From NCBI RefSeq assembly GCF_006352475.1, contig NZ_VCMZ01000003.1, forward strand, positions 1 through 64,000: a DNA stretch of 64,000 bases, read 5' to 3'. A model generated the notes under the pieces. The model searched no databases and was not told where the DNA came from. It saw nothing but the letters and a program-made list of their open reading frames with translations. The stretch's first letter is position 1. Each line of letters starts with the position of its first letter. This document shows, one piece after another, positions 24,380 through 35,631 of this stretch. The DNA is from Acinetobacter pullicarnis. Lineage in GTDB: Bacteria > Pseudomonadota > Gammaproteobacteria > Pseudomonadales > Moraxellaceae. Made by a program: the position numbers and the translations under genes.

Positions 24380-24486
24380 TGTCAACGGCATTCTAAAATT
24401 GACCCCTTTTACCTCGTATTAAGTTTCAACCTGAGGTTGAATCCCTATTCTTTTTTTATTCTTCAAATGATAACTCTCACCCGATA
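24380..24486 (-). mobile_element. Right-end fragment of an IS21-family element
   Basis: Read on the minus strand this is the last 20 or so codons of istB (ending [12 protein letters not shown]) and the terminal inverted repeat beginning TGTCAACGGCATTCT. It resembles the right end of the intact element at 27278-29232 but differs at several bases, so it is a diverged relative. It is cut at about 24486, where an IS3 sequence begins with the shared bases ATT. Confidence 0.7.
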
Positions 24487-24702
24487 TTGAGTTCTGAGTT
24501 TGATGTTCATCAAAACCAAATTATTGACTGGAAAAATCAATTAATCTCAGCTTCCTCGCAAGCTTTCGATCAATCAAAAGCTCCATCAGAACCACCCATC
24601 GATCTAAAAAAACTACATGCAAAAATCGGCGAGCAGGCATTAGAAATTGATTTTTTAGAAGGTGTGTTGAAGAAACTGGGCCGCTTCAACCATAAAAGTT
24701 AA
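24487..24702 (+). pseudogene. Truncated IS3 OrfA
   Basis: The reading frame holds the last 71 residues of OrfA (SSEFDVHQNQIIDWK onwards), ending in the leucine-zipper-like EIDFLEGVLKKLGRF typical of IS3 OrfA. The helix-turn-helix start is missing. Confidence 0.65.
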
Positions 24703-24743
24703 TCGATCACTCACTTCAGATTTCAGTATCTAAACTGGCTAAG

Positions 24744-25497
24744 TTGCTGAAAGTCTCTCGTGGTTGTTATTACTATCGCCCAAAACCTGTTAGCTCAACA
24801 GATCTGAAGCTGATGCGATGTATTGATGAATTACATATGCAATATCCTTTTGCAGGCAGTCGTATGATGCGTGATTTGTTGAATCGTCAGGGGCATCATA
24901 TAGGACGACGTCATACACGTACTTTAATGAAGAAAATGGGTATTCAGGCGTTATATTGCAAACCAAATTTAAGCAAGGCTAATCAAGCTCACCGTAAATA
25001 TCCATATCTGCTCAAAGGATTGGTTATTCAGCGCAGTAATCAAGTGTGGTCTATGGATATAACGTATATCCCTATGGCAAAAGGTTTTGTTTATTTATTT
25101 GCTGTGATTGATTGGCATAGCCGCAAGGTACTTGCGCATAGGGTATCGATTAGTATATAGGTGGATTTTTGTATTTCGGCTTTAAATGAAGCGATTGAAA
25201 AATATGAATCACCTGAAATATTGAATACAGACCAAGGGGGGCAGTTCACCAGTGATGCATTTATTGATGTATTGAAATCAAATGGCATTCAAATCAGTAT
25301 GGATGGTAAAGGTCGATGGGTAGAGTGATGGTTGAACGATTATGGCGGAGCGTTAAATATGAAGAGGTGTATCTCAAAGCTTATAGCAGTGTCACAGATG
25401 CGAAAAAGCAATTGAGTGCATATTTTGAGTTTTATAATCTGAAACGACCTCATTCGAGTCTAGACAAAATGACACCAAATGAGTTTTTACTATGATC
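24744..25497 (+). pseudogene. IS3 OrfB transposase, inactivated
   Basis: The integrase-type DDE domain starts intact (MDITYIPMAKGF) but has a TAG at 25158-25160 where the intact copy reads Met-Asp, the Asp of its TDQGSQF box is followed by a changed GGQF, a 9-base loss occurs near 25315, and a one-base insertion shifts the end near 25490. It is not a functional transposase. Confidence 0.75.
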
Positions 25498-25596
25498 AGC
25501 TAACCCAACAAAACAAGGTGGCTTAACTAGAGCGGAATATCACTTATAAATATGCTTTTAGTTGTTCAAACAAGTGGGATCACCTCTGCAAGTGAC

Positions 25597-25930
25597 TCAA
25601 TGAAACCTTATTTTCCTCTCAATAATTTCGCTTAGGCTAAATCCACGAGGTTTCACAGCTGGAGAATGATCTTGAAGCCAGTCATAAGCTTCTTTAATTC
25701 GTAGATTACCAATAGGATTACCTGCCCCAGATTTCAGTAGGGGCCAATCAGCTTGTTCTTCTGCATTAATTGAAAAACCCAGCTGATTTAAAAGCCCTTT
25801 TCGCCCATAGCCTTGAGGTAGCAAGTCCATGAGAAATGCTAGCCATTGGCTTTCTAAGTTGTTTTGTACATTGACTGGAAATTGGAATGATAGAGGGTAA
25901 TGCTCCCTAAAATTAACTGAGTTTAAAAGG
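25597..25930 (-). pseudogene. HipA-family toxin fragment
   Basis: About 110 codons match the N-terminal part of HipA-like kinases (LLPQGYGRKGLL, then SGAGNPIGNLRI). The kinase core is absent because the IS3 right end lies 9 bases beyond the last codon. The first residues of the ORF are supplied by the repeat at 25930-26043, so both ends are lost. No HipB partner is seen. Confidence 0.55.
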
Positions 25931-26043
25931 GCTTTGTTGCATAAATATGTAAGCATCTGATTTAAATAGATTTAATTTTAGATCAAAAAATAATCAAAAC
26001 TTTTAAAATCATATAGTTATGAAATCTTTGTGTAACAACAGCC
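25930..26043. repeat. Possible MITE or IS5-type solo element
   Basis: A 114-base AT-rich stretch starting GGCTTTGTTGCATAAAT and ending in the near-complement of GGCTGTTGTTACACAAA. The ends match 15 of 17 positions with a 1-base gap and resemble IS903/IS5-family termini. No target duplication is visible, so confidence is low. Confidence 0.3.
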
Positions 26044-26138
26044 ATCGTGTAGCAAAGAGGGTTAATTAGAGTTTTTTAAAAGTACTTTTAAGTGTTCTTT
26101 TATCTATGCTATAGTTCTATTGTTGAATAGGAGTACCA

Positions 26139-26582
26139 ATGAATTCTGATGCTATCTGGACTGAAACTGAAGAATCTCGTTTAAAACGAGAGGATGAAGT
26201 TCGTATGCAGGAACTCAGACGTCTATTTGATTTAATGGATGAAAGAGAGCACCAACAAATTCAAGCCAAAGAGTTAGAAGAAGCTCTTAATGTCCTTTCT
26301 TGGGTTGATGTAGTACGTGCATTAGAAAGTTGCCTAGATTGTATAGTTCCCCAAAGACGGGAAATGCGATCACAATCTATAGACCGTATTGAGCAACATC
26401 GTAAATGGTTAAAGGCATTTCGTTCAGCGATGCCTTACCTTGCGAAGATGCTGCTAGTTACTGATGCCTCCTTGCTTATCAGAATGAGATCCACATTGGA
26501 CCGGTATGCTGAAATTAGCTACCCAAATCTACTCGTAATGATTCAACCCAAACTCCAAACACTAAATTCTATAGAGGCTTAA
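26139..26582 (+). CDS. Hypothetical protein upstream of relBE-like pair
   Basis: A 147-residue, charged, mostly helical protein (N-terminal heptad-like stretch at about residues 10-50). No domain is recognised. It ends 2 bases before the antitoxin gene, so it is the first gene of a three-gene unit, an arrangement seen on Acinetobacter plasmids. A promoter-like TAGAGTTTTTT...CTATAGTTC region precedes it at about 26068-26120. It might be an accessory regulator; this is inference. Confidence 0.6.
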   Translation: MNSDAIWTETEESRLKREDEVRMQELRRLFDLMDEREHQQIQAKELEEALNVLSWVDVVRALESCLDCIVPQRREMRSQSIDRIEQHRKWLKAFRSAMPYLAKMLLVTDASLLIRMRSTLDRYAEISYPNLLVMIQPKLQTLNSIEA

Positions 26583-26584
26583 CT

Positions 26585-26833
26585 ATGACTCAATTAATCC
26601 ATGCACGAATGACTGCAAGTATTACTGAACTCAAAAAGAGTCCGATGGATACAGTGTTGGCAGGCAAAGGGGAACCTGTCGCAATCCTCAATCGTAATAC
26701 ACCAGCGTTTTACTGTGTTCCGGCTGATCTGTATGAAACGATGATGGAACAACTAGAAGATCTAGAACTGAATAAGATTGCAGATGCTCGTGCGAATCAG
26801 AAACGCATTCGAGTAAATATTGATGACCTATAA
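26585..26833 (+). CDS. Phd/YefM-family antitoxin
   Basis: An 82-residue protein with the Phd/YefM DNA-binding N-terminus (ASITELKKSPMDTVL, GEPVAILNRNTPAFYCVP) and an acidic, flexible C-terminus that would wrap the toxin. It overlaps the toxin start by 11 bases. Expected to neutralise the toxin by binding and to repress the operon, as in relBE/yefM-type systems. Confidence 0.85.
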   Translation: MTQLIHARMTASITELKKSPMDTVLAGKGEPVAILNRNTPAFYCVPADLYETMMEQLEDLELNKIADARANQKRIRVNIDDL

Positions 26834-27110
26834 GTTAGACTTTTTAGAAGAAGCATTAGCAGAATGGAATAAGCTTAATCCAAGTATTAAGCAGCCATTG
26901 AAGAAGAAGTTGATCAAGGTTTTGGAGAATCCTCGCATTCCCAAAAACAAGTTGTCAGGACATCCTAACCGCTATAAGATCAAACTTCGTAGTATTGGTT
27001 ATCGTCTGGTTTATGAAGTCGTTGATGATGAGGTAATTGTCATCGTGATTGCTGTAGGCAGACGTGAAAACAATGCCATCTATGATGATGCCAACTCTCG
27101 TCATTCATAA
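26823..27110 (+). CDS. RelE/ParE-family toxin
   Basis: A 95-residue protein with the RelE fold pattern: TYKLDFLEEALAEWNKL at the N-terminus, basic NRYKIKLRSIGYRLVYEV centre and VIVIAVGRRENNAIY end, holding the Arg/Lys/Tyr residues expected of ribosome-dependent mRNA interferases. ATG 26823 is preferred; ATG 26820 is one codon upstream. It is translationally coupled to the antitoxin gene. Confidence 0.85.
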   Translation: MTYKLDFLEEALAEWNKLNPSIKQPLKKKLIKVLENPRIPKNKLSGHPNRYKIKLRSIGYRLVYEVVDDEVIVIVIAVGRRENNAIYDDANSRHS

Positions 27111-27118
27111 ATGATGTA

Positions 27119-27174
27119 ATGCCTATAAGCAGATAGTGTCTATGAAAACACTCATGTTTATGGGCATTTTTTTT
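27119..27174 (+). terminator. Terminator of the relBE-like unit
   Basis: Imperfect outer arms ATGCCTATAA and TTTATGGGCAT with an inner AGTGT/ACACT hairpin, followed by eight T. It starts 9 bases after the toxin stop. Confidence 0.6.
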
Positions 27175-27365
27175 GTAGATAATCTTCGATTAGTTTAGTA
27201 GTAAATTACAACTATTTTGAAATCAATAAACAACTATTGTGAAACCAAAACGAAATCAATTTATAGGTAAGACATTTTGTTAGCGGCAGTGTAAAAATGA
27301 CCCCCTAATGGCATTTAAAAACTGACCCCCTTGGTTAATATAGCGGTCATTTTGGACTGCTCAAC

Positions 27366-29158
<1,793 letters not shown>

Positions 29159-29234
29159 TACGAGATCAAAGGGGTCAATTTTACTTTGCCATTTGTAAGG
29201 TGAAAGGGGTCAATTTTAGAATGCCGTTGACAAT

Positions 29235-30539
29235 TTACTTCACACAAAGCAGTTGATCCCACTTAAAGTAGTTCTGTGTTAGCCGATCTCGTGACATATT
29301 CCATGTTCTGTTCGGCATTAAACTCGCGCCCAAGGCAATCTTGGTTTTGCCATACTTAAGATGAATCGCTTCGAGGGAATCCATCAAGGCATTGCTGACT
29401 TCGATGTGTTTCATATCAGTGAACATGTCATACACATGGTTTTCCTTTGGTTCGAGACACGTCAGAATCACGCCGCATTTCTTGAATGCTATATCCTTTG
29501 CATACAGGCCATCAATCATCGTTGTAGCGAGTTTAGAGAGCACCAATAAGTTGTCGGTAGGTTCTGGTAAAGCTAAAGATAAAGACTTGTTGTAGAAGGG
29601 CTTTGAGCTATCAAATGGGTTTGATTGAACGAAACCAATCAGACAACCACACAACAAATTATCATCTCTCAGTCTGCTAACAGCATCCATGACATACAGC
29701 GACATGGCTTCCTTGAGATCATCTATGTGATAGATCCTCTGCCCAAAGGAGCGACTAGCAATGATTTGCTTCTTTGCAGGTGGCGTATGTTCCAGTTCAA
29801 TACAAGCAATTCCCTGCAATTCCAATAAAGTTCTGTGCATCACTACAGAAAATTGGTCCCTGATCATCAGAGGGGAAGCCAAGACAAAATCCATAACTGA
29901 ATGAATCCCCAAGCTGTTGAGCTTCTTGGAATGCTTTCGGCCTACGCCCCAGATTTCACCAACATCTATGGCTTGATGCAGAGTTTCAGCAGAGCATGGA
30001 TCCATTGAAACCAAGTTGCAAACACCATTGAAGTAAGCGTTCTTCTTGGCAATATGGTTCGCTAGTTTCGCTTCAGTCTTTGAGCGTCCAATGCCAATAC
30101 ATACAGGTAAACCAAGCCAAGAAAACACACGCTGACGAATCTGATGGGCATATTCAGTCAAGTCGTAATTCCCTGAATGAGCTGTCAGATCCAGAAAGCA
30201 CTCATCAATTGAGTAAATCTCCTGCTCTTTGGGAGATACAAAATCAGAGAGCACCTTCATGAATCTGCGAGACATCTCTGCATACAGTGCATAATTGCTC
30301 GATAGCACCTGCACCTGATGCTGCTCTACGATGTCCTTGATCTGAAAGAGAGGAACACCCATCTTAATGCCCAAGTCCTTGGCTTCCTGAGATCGAGCTA
30401 CAGCACAGCCATCATTGTTGGATAGCACAATGACTGGCTTATTGTTCAAACTTGGGTTAAAGATACGTTCACAACTGACATAGCAGTTGTTGATGTCTAC
30501 TAAAGCATAGATCTTCTGGTGAGATGCTTGCATGAGCAT
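29235..30539 (-). CDS. umuC: DNA polymerase V catalytic subunit UmuC (Y family)
   Basis: A 434-residue Y-family polymerase: ALVDINNCYVSCERIFNP at the start (first catalytic Asp), VIVLSNNDGCAVARS, then IYSIDECFLDL (second acidic pair) near residue 105, and IGIGRSKTEAKLANHIAKK of the fingers/palm. The C-terminal DUF4113-like ending is present (RTWNMSRDRLTQNY). It performs error-prone bypass synthesis with UmuD'. It is downstream of umuD by 15 bases. The IS21 element to the left ends 2 bases from its stop codon but leaves the protein intact. Confidence 0.9.
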   Translation of the reverse strand: MLMQASHQKIYALVDINNCYVSCERIFNPSLNNKPVIVLSNNDGCAVARSQEAKDLGIKMGVPLFQIKDIVEQHQVQVLSSNYALYAEMSRRFMKVLSDFVSPKEQEIYSIDECFLDLTAHSGNYDLTEYAHQIRQRVFSWLGLPVCIGIGRSKTEAKLANHIAKKNAYFNGVCNLVSMDPCSAETLHQAIDVGEIWGVGRKHSKKLNSLGIHSVMDFVLASPLMIRDQFSVVMHRTLLELQGIACIELEHTPPAKKQIIASRSFGQRIYHIDDLKEAMSLYVMDAVSRLRDDNLLCGCLIGFVQSNPFDSSKPFYNKSLSLALPEPTDNLLVLSKLATTMIDGLYAKDIAFKKCGVILTCLEPKENHVYDMFTDMKHIEVSNALMDSLEAIHLKYGKTKIALGASLMPNRTWNMSRDRLTQNYFKWDQLLCVK

Positions 30540-30554
30540 GAAACCAATAAAGTA

Positions 30555-31133
30555 TTAACGCTTTCTGAATGGCTTGATGACAAAAGTCACTACACCCCAA
30601 ATCACCATTTCCTGCCCATCCTTTAGATGAATGTCAGAATACTCAGGGTTCTCTGCTTTAAGCCAATGGTTATGATCACCTTCAATCATGAGACGTTTCA
30701 CGGTGAACTCATCGTCGATCAGTGCAATCACGATGTCTTCATGTTTGGCTTCAATGCTCCGGTCTACAATTAGTTCATCATCAATCTCAATACCTGCATC
30801 TCTCATGGAAAGTGAAGCTACTTTCACAACGAAGGTTGCAGCTTCATTTTTAATGAGGTGCTCATTCATGTCCAAAGTTTTGTCGACATAGTCCTGGGCA
30901 GGAGAAGGGAAACCAGCAGCAACCTTTTCTGAAGCCAAAGGAATATGCATAAATGTTGTAGGATCTACAAGCGTGATGGATGTCACATCATTGAAGCTTT
31001 GCTTCTCTGCCTCGTTGAGGTAATTCCTGATCTCTATGATTTTGGATACAGGTACTCTTACCGTTTTTGTAGGCTCATTATATTTGAGCTTTCTACCGGA
31101 ACCATCTCGGCTTCCGCCACGACTATTGCTCAT
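30555..31133 (-). CDS. umuD: UmuD-like SOS protein with N-terminal extension
   Basis: A 192-residue S24 peptidase-fold protein. The self-cleavage bond is likely A73-G74 (VAAGFPSPAQ), the nucleophile S109 (SLSMRDAGI) and the general base K146 (TVKRL). It is longer than E. coli UmuD (139 residues) because of a basic N-terminal stretch of about 60 residues (TKTVRVPVSKIIEIRNYL). Acinetobacter UmuDAb is similarly long and acts as an SOS repressor, so this protein may combine polymerase partnership and DNA binding; that is inference. It is the first gene of umuDC. Confidence 0.88.
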   Translation of the reverse strand: MSNSRGGSRDGSGRKLKYNEPTKTVRVPVSKIIEIRNYLNEAEKQSFNDVTSITLVDPTTFMHIPLASEKVAAGFPSPAQDYVDKTLDMNEHLIKNEAATFVVKVASLSMRDAGIEIDDELIVDRSIEAKHEDIVIALIDDEFTVKRLMIEGDHNHWLKAENPEYSDIHLKDGQEMVIWGVVTFVIKPFRKR

Positions 31134-31254
31134 GACTCATCTACTTTTTGATTTTGTGACGTAATCAAATATATGACTGAATGTATTACAGATTCAAGAC
31201 TATTTCGATAAGTGGTGAGACGTTAATGACAGCTTTTTTAATATATCTATTTCT

Positions 31255-31990
31255 GGCACTGTTGCAAATAGAGATTTGAGTCGATGATGTTCCCTTTAAA
31301 AAGTGCTTAGAGACCGAAAACCCTGTTGATTAGACACACTTCACCCTGAGGCTGACCATAATAAAATGACGATGCTTGTCCTTTACGTAGTGCACGCATG
31401 ACTTCAATACCTTTAATTGTGGCATAAGCAGTCTTCATAGATTTGAATCCTAATGTGGCCCTGATGATTCGCTTTAACTTACCATGATCACATTCAATGA
31501 CATTATTTTTATACTTAATCTGCCTGTGCTCAATATCTACTGGACATTTTCCTTCTCGCTTTAATCGTGATAAAGCATGGCCATAGGTCGCTGCTTTATC
31601 TGTATTGATGACCCGTGGAATTTGCCATTTTTTCACCGTATTGAAGATCTTTCCTAGAAAACTATAGGCTGATTTACTGTTCCGTCTAGCGGAAAGGTAA
31701 AAGTCAATCGTATGACCCTGTTGATCAACTGCACGATACAGGTAAGTCCATCGCCCCTTCACTTTGATATAAGTCTCATCCATATGCCATGAATGTAAAT
31801 CTGTAGGATTACGCCAATACCAGCGTAACCGTTTTTCCATTTCTGGAGCATAACGCTGAACCCAACGATAAATTGTACTGTGATCCACATTTATGCCTCG
31901 TTCAGCGAGCATTTCTTGAAGTTCACGATAGCTGATGCCATATTTACAATACCAACGAACAGCCCAAAGAATGATTTCACCTTGAAAGTG
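31255..31990 (-). mobile_element. IS6-family element truncated at one end
   Basis: The inverted repeat GGCACTGTTGCAAATAGAG starts at 31255. The element runs to 31990, where the IS21-type element begins, so the second inverted repeat and the transposase start are missing. It is related to the IS1006/IS1008 group of Acinetobacter. A lone copy of the same terminal repeat lies at 63956-63974. Confidence 0.8.
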
Positions 31991-32026
31991 TGTTCGGCGA
32001 CAATTAGGATGACCGGTTGACGACAA
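31307..32026 (-). CDS. IS6-family transposase, native N-terminus replaced
   Basis: A 239-residue ORF. From HFQGEIILWAVRWYCKYG onward it is a typical IS6/IS26-type transposase with DDE residues in WHMDETYIKV, INTDKAATYG and IECDHGKLKR. The first 12 residues (MSSTGHPNCRRT) come from the terminal repeat of the adjacent IS21 element, so the authentic start was lost. It may retain partial function if translated, but the element lacks a second end. Confidence 0.75.
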   Translation of the reverse strand: MSSTGHPNCRRTHFQGEIILWAVRWYCKYGISYRELQEMLAERGINVDHSTIYRWVQRYAPEMEKRLRWYWRNPTDLHSWHMDETYIKVKGRWTYLYRAVDQQGHTIDFYLSARRNSKSAYSFLGKIFNTVKKWQIPRVINTDKAATYGHALSRLKREGKCPVDIEHRQIKYKNNVIECDHGKLKRIIRATLGFKSMKTAYATIKGIEVMRALRKGQASSFYYGQPQGEVCLINRVFGL

Positions 32027-32083
32027 TTATCTTGGCCGGTTGGGTGTCACAATAGGTACCTTGTTTTCTGTTCGGAGTTCAAG

Positions 32084-33604
32084 GTGCCTGGACAACATAT
32101 CACCCACCGACAAGAGGAGCTGTATATGCAGCATCGCCAACAAGGCATGACTCAAGAAATCGCTGCTGCGAAGTCTGCCATTTCCCCCCGCACTGCCCGA
32201 CGTATTGAGCAGTCCAACACCTTACCCCGCGCTAAAGCTGATAGAGATTGGCGCACCCGCTAAGATCCACTGGAAGCCGTATGGGAAACCGATCTAGTTG
32301 TTCTTTTAAACGCTAAACCAGAGCTTACGCCTATTACTTTGCTGGAGCATTTGCAGGCGCTCTATCCAAACCAATATGACCAGCGAATTCTGAGAACATT
32401 GCAGCGTCGGGTTAAGAAATGGAAAGCACTACATGGCCCGGAGAAAGATGTCATCTTCCGCCAGCAAGCTCAACCCGGTTTACAGGGCTTCTCTGATTTT
32501 ACTCATCCTGATAGCCCGATCACCATTAAGCAGCAACCCTTTGCTCATTTGCTGTATCAGTTCCGCCTCGCTTATAGCGGCTGGCGTTCCATCACTGTGG
32601 TTCAGGGTGGTGAGAGCTATTCTGCCTTATCTACCGGTTTACAGCGTGCGCTGACGCAGGCTGGTGGCTGTCCGGTGGAGCATCGCACCGATAGCCTCAG
32701 TGCCGCCAGGAACAATACGCAAAATGTCTGGACAGATGCCTATCAGGACTTGTGCGAGCATTACAACATGACGCCAACGCGCAATAACCTGGGGCAATCG
32801 CATGAGAACGGCGTAGTGGAGTGCGCTAATGGCTCATTTAAACGCCGTCTGGCGCAGCACCTGCTACTTCGCGGCCACAGTGACTTTGACAGTATCGAAG
32901 CCTACCAGGCCTTTATTGATCAAATCGTCGGCAAGCTAAACCAGCGCTCACGCAGCCGCTTTTTAGAAGAACAGCAAACCCTGCAAGCCTTACCGGAATA
33001 TGATGCTGTTGATTACACCTTGCTGAGCATTAAAGTCACCCGTAGTGCCACCATTGAAGTGCGCCGGGTGGTGTACAGCGTGCCATCACGACTGATTGGC
33101 GAACGCCTGCAAGTACGGCTGTATCATAACAAACTGGTGCTCTATGTGGGCCAGCAAGTGGCGCTGACCTTGCCACGAATTTACCCGGCCCTCGGCCAAA
33201 GCCGTGCACGTTGTATCAACTACCGGCATATTATCCGCTCACTGGCCGCTAAACCGCAGGCGTTTCGTTACTCGCAACTGCGGGATGATATCTTACCTGA
33301 CGACAATTACCGGCAGTTGTGGCAGTTAGTGGATGATGCGTTACCAGCACAGGATGCCTGTAAATGGATAGTCACGGTGTTATGGCTGGCGAGCGAATAC
33401 GATAGCGAACAAGAGCTGGGAGAGACCTTGTTGCAAGAGGCCAGAGCCGGTCTGTTTGAAAGTGCCAAAACCATTCAGGAGCGCTTTTACACCCCGCAAA
33501 GCGCACCAGACATTAAGACAAAGCAACATAACCTGCAAAGTTATGATGCACTGCTAACGTCATTAAAGGCACAGGCGAAACACGATGTGGAGGTGCCATT
33601 TTGA
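32084..33604 (+). pseudogene. istA: IstA of second IS21 element with premature stop
   Basis: Translation from GTG 32084 (MPGQHITHRQEELYMQ) gives the usual IS21 IstA start, but codon 60 is TAA (32261-32263) where a Lys would fit (WRTR-stop-DPLEAVW). Beyond it the frame is open to 33604 with the DDE core intact (FSDFTH region, and SHENGVVECANGSFKRRL). A truncated product of 59 residues would be made unless the stop is read through. Without IstA the element cannot move by itself. Confidence 0.75.
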
Positions 33605-34365
33605 CTTCCTCCGTTGCATTACTGCTCAAAGAATTAAGGCTGCCGGCGTTCGTCAGGCACTATGAAAAACTCTGGCAAACCGCGGTAGAAAAAGGCTGGT
33701 CGCACAGTGACTACCTTGCGGCATTATGCGAATACGAGCTCGCAGAGCGCTTTACACGGCGCACACAAAGCTGGGTACGCGAAGGGAGGCTGGCACCGGG
33801 AAAAACCTTAAGCACTCTGGATAACAGCGTGCTCAGCCGGACAAATCAAGCGCTCATCGCCAAGTTGCACCAAGACCTGTCCTGGGCACATCACGCCGAT
33901 AATATCCTGCTGATTGGCCCCAGTGGCACCGGCAAAACACACATAGCCAATGCATTGGGTTACCGGCTGATTGAGCAAGGCATACGCTGCAAACTGTTTC
34001 CAGCCATTGGCTTGGTACAACAGTTACAACAAGCCAAGCGCGAACTGGATCTGATGAGCGAGATGAGCAAGCTGGATAAGTATCAGGTGATCATCATTGA
34101 TGACATTGGTTATGTGAAAAAAACCGATGCAGAAACCCAGGTACTGTTTGAATTTATCGCGCATCGATATGAAAGCGGTAGCCTGATCATCACAGCCAAT
34201 CACCCGTTTAGTGCATGGGATCAGATCTTCCCAGACAGCATGATGACGGTAGCGGCCATAGATCGGCTGATCCACCACGCGACAATTATAGAATTAGAAG
34301 GAGAAAGCTATCGAAAACAACATCAGTTAAAACAAGCTGGAAGTAGGAAAAATGAGAAAACCTAA
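33601..34365 (+). CDS. istB: IstB of second IS21 element
   Basis: A 254-residue AAA+ helper protein: Walker A GPSGTGKTHIANALGY near residue 103, Walker B VIIIDDIGYV near 165, and the HPFSAWDQIFPD sensor region. It overlaps istA by 4 bases. The last third is duplicated at 47.83-48.09 kb. Confidence 0.88.
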   Translation: MTSSVALLLKELRLPAFVRHYEKLWQTAVEKGWSHSDYLAALCEYELAERFTRRTQSWVREGRLAPGKTLSTLDNSVLSRTNQALIAKLHQDLSWAHHADNILLIGPSGTGKTHIANALGYRLIEQGIRCKLFPAIGLVQQLQQAKRELDLMSEMSKLDKYQVIIIDDIGYVKKTDAETQVLFEFIAHRYESGSLIITANHPFSAWDQIFPDSMMTVAAIDRLIHHATIIELEGESYRKQHQLKQAGSRKNEKT

Positions 34366-34414
34366 CCGGCCATCATAATTGACGCGAACCGGCCAAGATA
34401 GTTGACGCCGAACA

Positions 34415-34702
34415 ATGATTGACGATCTAACGCTCCAGAACCAAATCAGGGATCTGGCTTTAGCGAGTCGGAGCGAACCGACCGATGGTTGGCGTACCGA
34501 AGAGCTTGACCCTAAGTTGTGGAACGGTTGGCGTAAAATGATTCAGGGGGACCGGCTAGAAATCGCTGAATACGATCTGACGGCTAAGGTTAGCCAAGGG
34601 GACTCTCCTAGTGACAAGCCCGGAGTGGTTGAAGGTCTAAAACAAAGAATAAGGGCTTACAACTTTAGTAAACAAAGGACGTCATCAATAGCAGTGATAT
34701 AA
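34415..34702 (+). CDS. Hypothetical protein starting at the IS edge
   Basis: A 95-residue ORF whose ATG is the first three bases after the IS21 right end. Hydrophilic, no recognised domain (DGWRTEELDPKLWNGWRKM centre). Because it begins exactly at the junction it may be the tail of a longer gene that the IS cut. A hairpin 15 bases downstream ends the unit. Confidence 0.35.
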   Translation: MIDDLTLQNQIRDLALASRSEPTDGWRTEELDPKLWNGWRKMIQGDRLEIAEYDLTAKVSQGDSPSDKPGVVEGLKQRIRAYNFSKQRTSSIAVI

Positions 34703-34716
34703 AAAGTTATCTTTGC

Positions 34717-34741
34717 CGCCCCGATAAGGCTTTACGGGGCG
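34717..34741. terminator. GC-rich hairpin
   Basis: Arms CGCCCCG and CGGGGCG around an 11-base loop, between the 34415 ORF and the convergent Abi gene. There is no clear T-run, so it is a probable but not certain terminator. Confidence 0.4.
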
Positions 34742-34888
34742 ACTAAGTCTCACCCAACCGACAATTCCGATAGTTTCAGAATAAGCTTTGAGTTTTCTAA
34801 GATTGGAATTACTACACCACAGCACGTACTCGAGATACTACAAATAGCTTTTTGGTAGGACCGATACCGAATAAATATCCATAATACA

Positions 34889-35629
34889 TCAGGAGAAACT
34901 TTTTTTAATTTTCTGTAACCGGTCATAAATCAGTGGCGGATAATTTGCATGATATTCACCACACTCTGGGCAATGCTCTTGTTTTAGGTACGCTTGATTG
35001 TCGAGATCTTGATAAGGAAAAACGCTGAAGAGAAGTTCGTGCTGCATAAGCGTTTTATAAAAACTCTTATGATAAGGTGCAATCTCGCTGTCTTTGATTT
35101 TGTCGAAATATAGGTCAACGCTGTTCAAAATGCTCATAATTTCTTTAACCCCGTCGAACCTTAAAATGTCGTCATCTTTGTGAATATCAACATCTAAGCT
35201 CTCTAGATCCTCAATGAAACATTTAATCGCACGTCGAGAATACAGAAGGATCATTTGCGTCTTGCCATCAACGGTCTTTTCTTGATCGTAACTAAAATTT
35301 TTGATGTTTCTTTCGACGAACATATAAAGTTCGTGAAGTTGATCTAACTCGTGCCTTAGTTGCTCCTTCGTGTTTTCTTTTTCGATTTGCTGATGAAGGA
35401 TTCTATTCGCATCAATCTGGGCTTTCAGCGCTAAAAACAGAACTACTGAACCTAGTATCTGTACGAATGGGTTCGAAATACCTCCAAAAGCATCTCCTAT
35501 TTCGCCATAATCCTTCAAGTAGTGAAGAGGAAGAAGAGGTAAGAATAAAGGGAGAAGAAGACAGAATACACTGCCGACGACGATGACCCAGAAAGCTATT
35601 TTGGTAACAGGAGAGTTATAGATATTCAT
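34889..35629 (-). CDS. Putative phage abortive infection membrane protein (AbiC-like)
   Basis: A 246-residue protein with two N-terminal membrane segments (about residues 10-33 and 50-66; GEIGDAFGGISNPFVQILGS between and within them is characteristic of putative Abi proteins), a coiled-coil stretch near 70-100, and a C-terminal CPECGEYH knuckle. Known of the family: annotated as putative phage abortive infection proteins (AbiC-like), with little biochemistry. Its start is 2 bases after the stop of the AraC regulator, so it is in that operon. The inferred job is cell shutdown or membrane effect on infection; a stress role is also possible given the context. Confidence 0.65.
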   Translation of the reverse strand: MNIYNSPVTKIAFWVIVVGSVFCLLLPLFLPLLPLHYLKDYGEIGDAFGGISNPFVQILGSVVLFLALKAQIDANRILHQQIEKENTKEQLRHELDQLHELYMFVERNIKNFSYDQEKTVDGKTQMILLYSRRAIKCFIEDLESLDVDIHKDDDILRFDGVKEIMSILNSVDLYFDKIKDSEIAPYHKSFYKTLMQHELLFSVFPYQDLDNQAYLKQEHCPECGEYHANYPPLIYDRLQKIKKSFS

Positions 35630-35631
35630 TT

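Larger units (their letters stand above)
24486..25587 (+). mobile_element. Degenerate IS3-family element, left end missing
   Basis: A close relative of the intact copy at 36657-37938. It lacks the left inverted repeat and first 38 codons or so of orfA, joining IS21 debris at 24486. The right end (CACCTCT preceded by GTTGTTCAAACAAGTGGG) is kept at 25587. Several inactivating changes lie in orfB. Confidence 0.8.
31991..34414 (+). mobile_element. Second IS21-family element, complete ends but istA mutated
   Basis: It starts TGTTCGGCGACAATTAGGAT and ends with the complement of TGTTCGGCGTCAACTATCTT, with internal repeated CCGGTT(G/C) blocks. GC content is higher than in the surroundings. No target duplication is visible (left flank AAAGTG, right flank ATGATT), which suggests recombination after insertion. 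A truncated second copy of its right end is at 47823-48138. Confidence 0.85.
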
